Origin: Solea solea
Lineage: Eukaryota > Chordata > Actinopteri > Pleuronectiformes > Soleidae
Length of the DNA stretch: 64,000 nt
Direction of reading: 5' to 3'
NCBI RefSeq assembly: GCF_958295425.1
Contig: NC_081149.1
Location: 10,607,654 to 10,671,653 of the forward strand
Position 1 is the stretch's first letter. Every line of letters starts with the position of its first letter. This document shows, one piece after another, positions 12,003 to 24,400 of the stretch. The position numbers were made by a program, and so were the translations under genes. The notes under the pieces were generated by a model. That model ran no database searches. It saw only the letters and a list, made by a program, of their open reading frames with translations, and was not told the DNA's origin.

Positions 12003-15000
12003 AGTGTGAGTGGGTAGTGATCATACACACTGAAACTCCACATCTACCATTTTCTCTCTGCAGATACCTGTGTGTGTGTGTGTTTGCATCATGACATCAT
12101 GATCACCTGAAAGTCGCTCTCCAACATTACAGTAAAACGCTCATAAAAACAAACCTGCCTGTATGAGAACATTTGGCTCCAGCTGTCAAAGAACGCTGAC
12201 ATTATAGGGAAACTTGTTTTTTGAGGAAACTGGAATTCTCCTGCTGTGGTCTGATGTTAATTCAGGCTTTGTCACTCTAAACACCAGCCCTTAAAGTGAC
12301 CCGAGAAATAAAGCTGGTGACTTTATTCATGTCAAAAAGTCAGACCCGGGTCCATTTCTGCTCTACATGTCAAAATAATTTAGATTTTAAATCTTATTGT
12401 GTTAAAAGTAAAACATTTTAAAGCTGGAAACTTTAAGTTTCCACAAAAGAAAGTCATGAAAGTCTTAAATCGAATTTCCTAAATATTTACGCGTAATTAA
12501 ATGTTTTACTGTGTTTCTGCGATATCACAGTCTTGGTCCATCCATCCATTGTGCTAAAGCTTTTATGTTCGATGTTGTTATGTTTAGAATTATCAACGGG
12601 AAGCACAAACATACAACGTGGAAGTGAGCGTAAATAAACTTTACACTTTCTCATCCAAACCGAATATTTCTTGTTGATTGCAGACAATGTTGCCCGGTAG
12701 TTTGGGGAATGATGATGACATATCATATTAATTTTATGACTTATGCTTGTTACATTCAGCTGTTTGAAAGCTGCAAAAAACAAACAAACATGTAAAAACC
12801 CTGAGGACAGCACTACAGTATGAGCAAGATGTAAACCCTGAATCAGCATTATTTGAATTCTTGCCTGTTCGTGCAGTTGTTGTCTGACTGTGAAATGCTC
12901 CACCTAATTGAGAAGTTCTTGCTCTTGATTTTTTAAAAACATGATATTTTATTGACAGTTTTCTGTGCATTTTGTCTGCCTTCAAATCTCCATAAACCTT
13001 CCACACATCTGGGTGTCGATTTGCTACAACTTTTCCACTTCTGTTCAGAGTCTGTCGTGTTTCCTCCTGTTTCAAATCCAGACTACAGACTCCCAGTTGT
13101 GTTCATTAAGTGAAGTTGTGTTTAAGGTTGATTTGAATGGACTCGGCTGGAATTAAAAGCATTTATTCTGTCTGTTTGTGTCTTTGGCAGGATGAGGAGA
13201 ACGGTAATGGAAAGGGTGAGTGTTGTCTGTGTCTCTCTCTCTCCTTCTCTTATTATTTCATTAAACAGTGGATTAAAGCCTTGCACAGAGGGACGACGAT
13301 GACGTAATGAGCAGGCATCCCCACTTTCACTTCTGCTATGTGGCCTCTTTATGCCCCCTACAGGACATTGTGCCGCACTGCATCTTAAATTGTGAAATCC
13401 ACGTGCACGTGCATTACATACAAGAACATAGACGATAAATATCACATATTTTAGTAACTATGAGCTCATGTGCACAAATCTTTGTGTATGTTTTTATAGT
13501 TTTGCTAAATTAATTCCCTGATCTTTTCTCCTTCATTCGTCTTTTTGTCTTCAGGGTACCAGAAAGGTCGACTGGAGCCGATGGACACCATATTTGTGAA
13601 GAACGTGAGGGAAAAGGGTCCGGCCCACCAGGCGGGCCTGTGCACAGGTAAAGGGAGCACGTGGTGTGGGAGCGTGAACGTCACTGATTTGACTTGGAAA
13701 TGTGTTTGGCGAGCGCTCCGGTCATGTGATGTGTTCGTCAGTGTAATGATTTAAAATACAGAAGAACTAATATGACTAATGTGACTTTACTGGAGGTGAG
13801 AACTGAGCTGCTTTCATATGATGTGGATTTTTATTTGGTTATACAAGAACAAAGTTTAACAGTTTGTATGAATATGACGGAAAGAACAACATCAAAAAAA
13901 TGTATTTATTTTTGCATCTCCTAAAAATACCAGAATATCAGCCATATAATAAAGTAAAATTAATCATCCACTGTTTTGGTCATCGATTAATCAGTTTGAG
14001 TGATTTTTAAAGGATTAAAATAAGTTTAGTGAACAAAACAAGACATTTGACATAATTTCCCAGTTTGAGAAACACTGATCCAGCATTTTCTGACGTTTTC
14101 TGGACCAAACCATTACTCGGTTAATGGAGGAAATAATCAGACTCATGAATCGATGGTGAAAATAATGGTTAGTTGCAGCCCTGCATGAATGTGCTGCTGA
14201 ATACAATCCACTCCTGCCTGCTCAGACAAACCAAAACCAGTAGTGAGCGTGTTAAAATGCAAACTTATATATGCAAACACACACTTGGAGCACTTTGTGT
14301 GTGTTTCAGCTTACATTAGGTCACCATGGATACACAAACTCACCGTAGGTTTACTGTAGAATGACCTTTCTGACTTTAAAGATGTTTTTATTTCATTGTT
14401 TGGTCATTTTAATGTTAGAGGAAGCACATCTAAACATCTTAATACATATTAGTGGGAAACCGTTCCTAGAGTTGTTCATATGTTGTTAACTAACTTTGTT
14501 GTTTAAGTTTAAGTCAGTTTAAGTTCTATTACAGTGAATATTTAAATGAAGTGGAACCTAAAAAGATTTTGTCACATAACATCTTTGAGAAAAATCACAA
14601 TAATGCATTTTCCCTAAATTGCTCATGTCATCTTTATTCCTTCGTCAACTGTAATGCCCGTTTATATATATATATTTTTTTTTTATTTTTTTTTTTTCTT
14701 AAATAGCTTAAGGTGGAGTACAATACAACCAAAAAATAACACAATATACTGTATGTCCCAATTGTAATCACAGTAAGTTCATGGCAACAGGTAAAAATGA
14801 CATTTTGAATCAGTTTATTCTGTAGTGAGGCAGATTAAAGCCACAAGGATCAGATCAGCCACGACAGTCTTCTTCAATGACCTGACCTTCTACAGGTCAT
14901 GGAGGTCATTAAGGGCAGTTCTGACAATATTTCTGCTCCTCTTCATCTACTTATTTTTAAGTGTGAGTGCTTCGTACCAAGATTTGATTAAATAAGACTA

Positions 15001-15446
15001 AAACGTTCTCATAAATCCACATAAAGTTATAAAGCCTGGGATCAAAACAGCTCAGTTGTTAAGATTCTTTTTACATCAGTATCTGTTAAGTTTCATGGTC
15101 CCAAAATGTGTTAAATGTCCCAACAAGTTTAAAAGTTACTGAGAGTATGTCCACTTAGTGTCTCTCTCTGGCCACACTTTTCAAACCATCGTCGTGACAT
15201 GTCTGTGTTCTGCAGGGGATCGTCTGGTGAAAGTGAACGGTGAGAGTGTTTTAGGGAAGACGTACTCGCAGGTGATTGCCCTCATTCAGAACAGGTAAGA
15301 CCGTCCTGCCTGTCAGCGCTCAGAGCCGCCAGTGTGTTGATTTACTCAACCAATCTGTTTGCTTTTGAGTTGACATACACCTAGTGTTAGTTTCAGCTGC
15401 TTTAAAGAAAAAGAAAGAAAAAGAAAAAGGAGTAGCCTCAAGCAAT

Positions 15447-15491
<45 letters not shown>

Positions 15492-18400
15492 AGATATTTT
15501 TGTGACTGATGTTATAATATTTCACACTGTTTTTCACACTTACAACAGAAACTGTTTTTTTACATTAATATCTACATGCTTGATTACATTACCATATTGT
15601 AAGACCACATTTGGACAATCTGCATTCTCCATTAAGGGCTGTCTACTCTGGAACGCATTGCCAACCAGAATCAAATTATTATCAGAAATAAAGGTGTTTA
15701 CAGCAGTGCTGGCTTAAAGAAAAACAGTTTTATATTATCAGTACTTTATTGTATTTTATATACTGTATCATATCATTTGACAATTGTTATTGTGTGTAAT
15801 GTAGTTTAGCTTGTAGTTGTTATGTATATGCATTTACATTTTAGAATGTAGTTCTGTTTTAGTGTAGTTATAACGTGCTTGGTCATGTGTTATTATACTG
15901 TTCAAGAGTTGCAAACTAGCAAAAGCTATAAACTCTATGTGCAAGCACATCAGTTGCATTTTTTGTAATTGGAACTATGTTAACTGTATTGTACCTATTT
16001 AAAAACTATATTGAATGCAGACCAGCTGCACCTGCTGCACATCCCTTTAACACTTAAATAAATGAGTCAGCAGATTCATTCAGAATGTTATGATGAAACA
16101 TTTGTCACCAACCACGAGGTGAGGAGTTTGTCAGCATGTGAATGTATCATTTTTCAGTGGAACGGTGCATTTTCCTCCTCTGTCTCTCCTTTGCTTAATT
16201 CCTCTCCTCCTCCCTTCAGTGAGAGTGTGCTGGAGCTGTCCATAATGCCCAAAGATGAAGACGTGCTTCAGTTGGTAAGTGTGAGTATGTTGATTTTTCA
16301 TGCACCTTATTCTCAAAAAAACAAACAAAAAAACAACCTACATGCAAACACACTCGCACGAAGCAGATGTGCAAGCTCAGCGGGTATCGTCGTCTTGATT
16401 TACTTCAGGGCCGCTGTGGTGGCGGCGTTGTCTGCGGGGCGCTTGTTGTCAGAGTTGAAGCGCGGTTCAACTCAGTCACTGTCAAAGAATGTGGAGATTT
16501 TGATTGGATGGCTGCGCAGTGACTCAGAGTGTCTCTGCTCTGTGTTTACGTTGCAGCACTTATTCATTGCGAGCCGCTGGTATCTGACTGTTAAAGCTTA
16601 CGCTCAAAGGAAGAAGACAAACAGAGAATCGCTCGCTCGCTCGTTCACACACACCCATGTACCGCGCAACACATTTTTCACGCTCCACAAGTTGCTCCAT
16701 GCTCGCTCACATGATCAGACATGCATCGTCGCTCCTCCCCTCCCACTAACCTGGAGCAACACACAAAACTAGATCACCAGACGGCATCATGCATGCAGAA
16801 ACATCATCAGCTCCTGCCAAAAAGAGCACAGAACCGGGTTCCCTATTTACATACACAGCAGTGGCTTAGCATGATAAACCCACTCCCCTGTCCTCCTCCT
16901 CCTCCCCTCTCTGCTACGTCTGTATCTGCTGCATTCCTGACATGACATCACCAGAGCTGCGCCTCCTTCCACACTCACACAGGGTGGAGTAAAGGCTGAG
17001 AATGAGAGGGAGGAGTGAGGGATTTTGTAAGGATCCGACAGAGGGGAAAAACAAGAGGTTCAACACAGATAAAAAAAAAAAAACTAAAAAAAAAAACCTC
17101 ATGAAAGAAGGATTTAATTTTTCTGAGAAGAAGGATTAAAATCTGAAGGACAGCAGGCTTTAGCAGCAGCAGGAGTGTCCTGTCAGGGTTGGTGAGGGGG
17201 AAAAGTCTCCTGTCTTGTCCTTGTCTCTGTCTGTTTTTGATGAACACGAGCTTCACGCACAGGCTGAGGACAGCTTCTGGACTGTGGTGAGCGGCCCAGC
17301 TGATTTAGGTAAACCTTGACAAGTTTTCAAACTATCTGTGTAGTGGAACTTTTCAGTCGGGGAAAGGAAAGCACAAATAGGTTTGTTTCCAAGTTTGTTT
17401 TTGCTCGCCTGGTGTTACATAAGTGATGCTGTAAATGTGCGGCTGATTGACTGATTTACACGTAAAAGTGAGCTCTTTGCATTGGATTAACCTCTATATA
17501 AACTGTATATATCCTGCAACAGTGAGGACATATGTGTTTTCAAACGGTGGCTGTGCAGCGAGTGTTGTGGTTTTTGCTTCGGGCAGTTTGTGCATTTTTC
17601 CTGCTAGTTAGCTTGTGCTTGTGTTGAGAGCTGAAGCCTCGGGAAATAACTGTGTGCATTTGAAGTTGTATAATGTATGATTATGTACAGTATATGGAGT
17701 TGTAGATATGGTTCGTGTTGTTGTCAAGCTTGTTTACATCAAACGCACATTTCTGCTACACATAAATGCACTTTATACTGTTCTTCAGCCTTTCTTTCTG
17801 TCATTTCATGTTCCCTCTGTGTTTTTCCTTTTTTAAGGCGTACTCCCACGATGCCTACCTGACAGGCAACGAACCCTTCTCAGGGGGAGCTGAGAACCTC
17901 CCACCACCACCTCCCCTCTGCTACCCACGCACCAAGTCTACGCCCCCGTCTGGAGGCCCTCTATCTGCAGGCATGGGCCAGAACCAGCTGGATAACTGGA
18001 GTCGCTGGCCAGGCTCTTCCAGCCCCTCTTCACCCCTGGACAACCACTCCGCTGTGGGCAGCCCCGCCAGCTGGCAGGAGGGGCGTGCAGGAGAGCCAGG
18101 AGGTGTAGGTCACAGCAGTCCAGCCCACCGCACAGAGGAGATCCAGTATGGTATGACCAGCAAGCAACCTCAGGGCCAGACCAGGGGACGCTCCTACTCT
18201 TCCTCCTCGTCGTCAGGCGGCCCCTTGTCCAGCCCGCTTCAAGTCCACTATCCCAACCACCACGCTGTCAGTCCCCCTCAGGCTCCCCCACGAAAGTCCA
18301 GCTCAGCCTGGACCAGTCCTCCCCCGCCCCAGCTCAGCCACAGCCGCGACAACCGCTGCCAGCAGGCCCTCTCAGACTGGTACTACAGCCAGCAGCCTGA

Positions 18401-21400
18401 ACACTCAGGACGCTGCATGCAGACACGACACCGCAGCTACTCTCAGGACCGACTCAGTGACAGGAGGCAGCAGCAGCAGCAGCAGCGGACGGGTGGCTGG
18501 CCTCACAGCGCCTCCCAGGATACTCTGCTGTTATTGCAGCAGTCAGGACCAGGACCACATGGAGAGCCCTGCTGGTCATATGGAGACTGGGATGTGGGCC
18601 CAGGGCGGGGACACTCGTCGTCTAATTATACCCGAACTCGTTCTGAAAACCTTCTGGCCCAGTACGATCGCCATGGCCGCTCGTTAGAGATGCTGGACCG
18701 AGCAGCCGCTGAACTGGTCCCGTCTCGGTTTGAGCGGCCTTCGTGGCAACAGCCTCCACAGCCACCCCCCAGGACTGATGCCTACCCAAGACCGGGGGGC
18801 CATCACAGTGTAACACAAGCTTCAGTGACGCCCCGGCACACACCGTCGCATTCTAAACACCTGCCACAGTCCCACACTCCGACCCACTCACAGCCCCAGG
18901 CCCAGCAGGCTGCCCCCCAGACCAGACGGCTTCCCTCTGGGCAGAGCATGGACGACCAGCCTGTGGGCTACCGCAGCTACAGCCCCTCTTTTTACCGCAA
19001 GACGGGACGCATCTTGCAGCAAGCACACTCTTTCAGGGACCCTTCATACTCTGGCCCTCACTTGAACTGGAACCCAACTCCTAAAACCAGCCCTCCAGAG
19101 GGCACAACGCCAGCCATCACCGCGTCTACGTCATCTCCACTTGCCTCAGCGACTCCCGAATCCCAGGACAGAGTGTACAGGCCCACAAACCACGAGAGGG
19201 AACGGGAGTCGGTGGAGGTGCAGGCAGAGGTCACGCAGGAAGTGGTGCTGAGGCAGAAACCTCCCACCGGGCGAAGGAACGCTCACGGGATGCGTCACCC
19301 TCACTATGTGCTGCCCATGGATGGGCTAGAACCCTCTTTGTTTTCCTCTGATCCCCAGGACTCAGCCTCCGCTCCTGGTTCCACAGGAGATGTAGCCCCG
19401 CGCAAACCAAACGGTAACCTCGCCCCGCTCCAAATAGAGGATGACTCTCTGGCCTCCATCCCCTTCATTGGTAAGTCTCCCGACAGATGCACCTCATCCT
19501 GAGTCTCCTCTCTTCACGTAATTCTCCTCGTGCAAACTCCGGATGACCTTAAGTTTGGCGAGTTTGTCGCCATTATAAAATGTAATCTAATATTTTTTAA
19601 CTTTGGAGGAAATACAGAGCTGTTACTCAGACATATTTTGGGGGAAATGTGTGTGTTTTTGTAATGTCCTTCTTATCTTTGACTTTTTTTCACATGGAGT
19701 TTCCATTCTCTCACTGATTGTCTGTGTTGTTGGGAAACTCTGGTGTTTCCCTCAGTCGTACAGACGGTAGTTTTGATCAGTAGTTTTGATTGAATCATCA
19801 ATGAACTAATCCCGCTCCCTGCCCCTGCTCTTTAAGGTCACCTCACTGTGCTGAGTCAGGTGGAGTCTGGCTTCCTGAAAGTGTGAGTGCGTGTGTGTTC
19901 TTGTATTTGTGATTCCGTGAGGACCAAAAATCGTGTAAACCCTACGGAGTGAGGACATTTTTGGGGATTAAGACCTGCTTTTAGGGTTAGGGTTAGGAAT
20001 GGGTGAGAGTTGGGGGGTAAAGGTTAGGGTTAGGCACTAAATTGTTATGGGTAAGATTAGGTTTAGAGGCTCAGGAACGCATTACTATGAATGAAGCACG
20101 CATGTGTGTGTGTGTTTGGGTGTACAGGGCATTATGAGTCTGGTGTCTGTCTGTATTCATTTACATTTATTTGCATTATCATACTTGCCTGACAGGCTGT
20201 ACACACGAATGGAGTTCTTTATTATTGTATAATGTCCAATTTCCCTGTAAAACACAGATTTTAACCATTCTTTTGACCAATCAGATGAAAAATTCACATA
20301 GCATTCCAAAGTTTTTCACAAAACATGTATTAAAATAATTAGACGTGAGCTTCTGTCGTCGCCTGTGGGCTCACACGATGCAGTTCTGTTGTCTTCTGTT
20401 GTGAGGTTAACATGTACAGTTATGGCCTACATATGTTGGTGTCAGTGGGCGGGAGCTGTGGTCATGTCCCAGCTTGTTCCCACTTCTGAGAAGACTTAAA
20501 GGCAAAGGGGCTCCTCAGGCGTCACCTCGGCTTGTACCACTTGACGTGGACAATGCTCAAAATAAAGGCAGACAGAGTTAGTGAAGCCACGACTGTGTCA
20601 CCCCGTTACAGGCGGGAGGAAAACAACCACTGCTTCTGCAGATGAAGCTGAATAGACTGAAATAAGCTGAGTGGGCAGCTTTTGACCCAACTTGGAATGA
20701 CCGTCGATATTTGAGCCAAGCCACGCTCGGCCTAAGAAAGTCTCCTTTTTAAAGAGAGAAAATCCAGTGTATCAGCAAACCAAATCAGTCTGTCTGTCAG
20801 AACGCATTCCTGCCTCATCCCTTCACCTGAATTAAATGAAGCCATGCAGTTGGAGCTGCAGGCCGGGACACGTATAATGGCCATAAACTGAAACTAGACT
20901 AGTTTCTCCCCATAGACAAAAAAGAAACAAGCGTTTCTCTGCTTTCTTTCTTTCTGGAACGCTGTATCTCTCTGACAGAGATGCTGATATGATCTGAGGC
21001 CGTTGCGATTTAATAGGCTGCCGTTCCTACTACGAGCACAGCAAACAACACGGCGTGTCGAGTCAGCAGTCAAACATGTTTCTGTGACGTCCCATACGGA
21101 GATGTTTGAAAGTGTCCTGACTTTCACGGATTATTTATTGTTTTTCTATTTTGGTAGCACATACGGAGTGAGTGAAACAGGAAGCGGCCTGTCGTCAGAT
21201 GCAGTAATTCACTTTGTGCCCACGAAGAGACTTTCGACATGAATGTGAGCTGTAAATTGCCAGGAGGTTTTTGTGGTGGTCCTTGTGGGGAACAGTAGGG
21301 GCCCATACACTCGGCCTCTCCCTACAATGCCGCTATTGTGCTGCTCTCAGAGATGAAGGGGTTTGCGTGACTCTGTGGGTGTGAGTCTGTCTTAACTTGC

Positions 21401-24400
21401 TGGACCCTGAATATGACAGACCATGACCAAGACCCAGTGTTCTGGCTTCTGTCCTGCTTCGAATGGACTTTTTTTTGTCCCCTGTGGTGTGTCTTACAGG
21501 CAGAGGCTTTTTCTTTCCCAGTGGTGTTCTGGCTCTCAGCCTCATACTTTGTCACCCCCCCCCCCCCTTTCTTGCCTCTGTTCAGCAAAGTCTGCATATC
21601 TAAGCGTTGTGGTACCAACCAGAATGCAACCGTAGGACTGCCAGCTCGTGCCTGGTCGGATTTTTGTAGTTTTCTTCATAAAACTGAAGCTAATGATTCA
21701 TGAATGAATTAGCTGAGGCTTTACAATTATCAGCAATTATCCAGATGATTTATCAAGTCATTGTAAAACACTGACCACATCCAGCTGCTCCATTATATAG
21801 CTAATACGCTTTATATTCATAATCATAAATTGAAGGAAAGAGCACAAATGAATTACCTAGTAAACAACATTAAATATTTATGTTATCGCAGTCGTGTTTG
21901 TTTATTGTATAATAAGGATTAGAAGGATTTTATATGCAAGACAAAAGGCGATATGAGATATAATGTATTCACACACTAAAAACAATTGAGTCTCTTTCAT
22001 TCATGATGTCGGTCCGAAGCCATTTCCTTCCATTTTCTCACGTCATCTCTGAATGGTGAGCTTCACATGTAGACTGGGATGGACTCGGATGGCACTGGGA
22101 GTAACAGTATGGTGTAGTATGTTGCTCCCCTCTGCTGGTCTATCTGTGCCTCGTGGCTCTGAGCTCACTCTCTGGCTTCCTGTTAATGACGGCCTTTGTT
22201 AAACCCACAGTCTGACTATTTCTGGGCCGCGCTGTAAACAGGCAGATTCCTCGTCCCAGATAGGGAATGTTTTCTGCCTTATGTTGGACACAAGTGTGCA
22301 CAGGAGGGACGGATAGAGCCGTATGAATGAACGCCTGAAGGGAAGTGCAGACAGAAAGCAGAGGAACGTGAGCAGCAGTGTTCATGTATTGTAACAGATG
22401 CAGGGATGGAGAGCTGAGGAGCGAGCAAACGGCAGTGAGATTAAAACTGAAAACACACAGAAAGGATTTGCAAAAAAGAAAAAAGACCATGTGGTGGACT
22501 GTGTGGGTGGATCTCAGACTCAGAATGAGGCGCTGCTGCCCTCTGTTGTTTCCACACGGTCTAAACCTCACAGCATCTCAGCCCTGACAGACAGTGGAAA
22601 ATCTGTGTTCTGCTCAGACAGTGTCTCTGTGTCAGTGTGCGGATGTGTGCAAGCGTTGTGCTTTCACATCCTTTTTTTTACATCAAGTAAAACTGTTACA
22701 GACTCGTGCGACTGATAAAAAAAACAAGACCCTGCATTATGTCTTTGTCTTCTTGAATAATGATTCTGCATTTAAAAACACACACATTTCCCTGCACTGA
22801 ATTACCATCAGTGCTCCATTTTCTTCTTCTTCTTCTTGTTGTTTTGTGACAGTATCCGTTTACAACACATGTATTATCTGTAGTTTTTATAAAGAAATGA
22901 AACCTGGAACCAGTAAATCCTTGTCAAAGACCGCAATAGTTCTTCCTATGGCGATGAGACACACAGGTAATATATTATATGACTAAACTCTCTGCTTATT
23001 TTGCCTGTGTGATTTTATTCTTAGTAAAACTATAGTCAGTTTGCAATTACACTCCTTCTTTGATGAATGACAGCTATAAAGGTTCTAGTTTCATTCTTTT
23101 AGGATTCACAAACAACCAGAGATGTTGATGTCTGTGGTTTTTTTCTTTTGTGTCTCGCGCCACTGGAATCTACAATTGCCTCCGCTAAGGATGTGGCTGT
23201 TGCTTGTGTTAATTTTGATGGAATTTAAATATGAGGTTAAAGAAGTGGATGTTGTGAAATGCATTGTTCAGTATCTCCGATGGTAACCCTGTGGTTCCAC
23301 TCCCTTATAAAAAAACAACAACTACTCTCCTCGCCTTACCTTGTCCTAATCTGACCCCGTGCCAATTTCCTTTCCCTCCTCTTCTCCTCTGACCCCTTTT
23401 TCTCTAACACCTAACTCAATCCTCCTTTCTTTTCTCCTCCTCCTCCTCTTCATTGTTCCTCTCCTTCTTCCCTCTACTACCTGCTTCCCTCCATCCTCCC
23501 ACAGATGAGCCCACCAGCCCCGGCGCTGATTTGCGCGCCCGCCATGTGCCGGCGTCCTCTGTGGTGTCCAGCGGCATGAGTTCAGCGCCCGCCGTTGTCA
23601 CAAGCCCCGCCTCCCCCACCTTCACCTTTCCCCTCACTAGGCTCTTCTCACACGACTGCAGTGAGTGCCCCCTCCTTCCCTGGTTCCCTTACTCCCCACT
23701 GCATGCAGCCAGAAAATATCAGATTTCTTTTCATGTATATCTGCCATGAATGTACCATAGATTAGGAGCGCGTAGAGAATCACGTAGAGCTAACATGATG
23801 CTGGTCTGTGGGCTGAGATTATTTTGGCCTTAAGATGCTGAACTTTGTCAAAACAATGCAAGAGCCTTTTTCAGTGTTGACATTTTGACATGTTTTAGCA
23901 GGAAAAGCACAAGTGTAACTGAAAACCATTGAAAACGTTTCCCCTTTAGTAGTTTGGTCTTGTATAAAGTACCTGAAAGGGATACTTGAGTAAAAGTGAA
24001 AGTAAAGGAAGTAAAGTTTTTTCTGATCTAAAATGTGAGGAGTTAGGATTGAGCCATGGTAGCGCAGTGATAGGACAGGTTGTGGGTTCAATTCCTCGCT
24101 CTGCTAGTCTATAATGTGTCCTTGAGCGAGACACTTAACCCCATGTTGAAGCGAGTAAATGGCGAAACTGTAGTGTAAAGACTAGAAAAGCTCAATATAA
24201 ATATAGACCGTTACCAACGCTTCTTCTTCGGATTTTATTTGGTAGAAACGAGTAACAGATAGTTAGAGGAGTAAAAGTTGCTAGAAATACAAATAACAAA
24301 GTGTTGTACTCAAGTACTGTAATGAAGTATTTGTACTTTGTTACATTACAGTACTGTGTTTAGTTTGTGTCAGTACCTAAATGGAACTCAGCCGTCATTC

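Larger units (their letters stand above)
10101..16274 (+). other. arhgap23: PDZ-coding exons 2-6 of arhgap23
   Basis: Five exons (10101-10304, 13191-13215, 13555-13647, 15216-15294, 16220-16274) encode the PDZ domain, from GPRTLVLHK to [13 protein letters not shown]. The carboxylate-binding loop is GFGF (residues 129-132). The usual landmarks [24 protein letters not shown] and [10 protein letters not shown] are present. The 25-nt exon 3 adds only DEENGNGKG, in a loop. The domain is expected to bind C-terminal peptides and position the GAP domain. Confidence 0.93.
13648..17837 (+). other. arhgap23 introns 4-6
   Basis: Introns 13648-15215, 15295-16219 and 16275-17837. The first contains a decayed MITE-like region near 13950-14185 whose right end reads GTTGCAGCCCT. 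The second holds an (AC)n tract at 15449-15490 and a LINE relic. The third has a GC-richer interval (about 16380-17280) with no exon that I can define; an alternative promoter there cannot be excluded. Confidence 0.6.

Noticed and set aside
16062..16772. 236-codon open frame on the plus strand
   Set aside because: It crosses the real 16220-16274 exon in another frame, is low complexity in places, and has no recognisable domain.
19981..20035. TTAGGG units suggesting telomeric DNA
   Set aside because: Only a few interrupted units inside a dispersed intronic repeat; not a telomere or fusion point.
22140..22571. 143-codon minus-strand frame in arhgap23 intron 7
   Set aside because: No recognisable motifs, not supported by splice context, in ordinary AT-rich intronic sequence.
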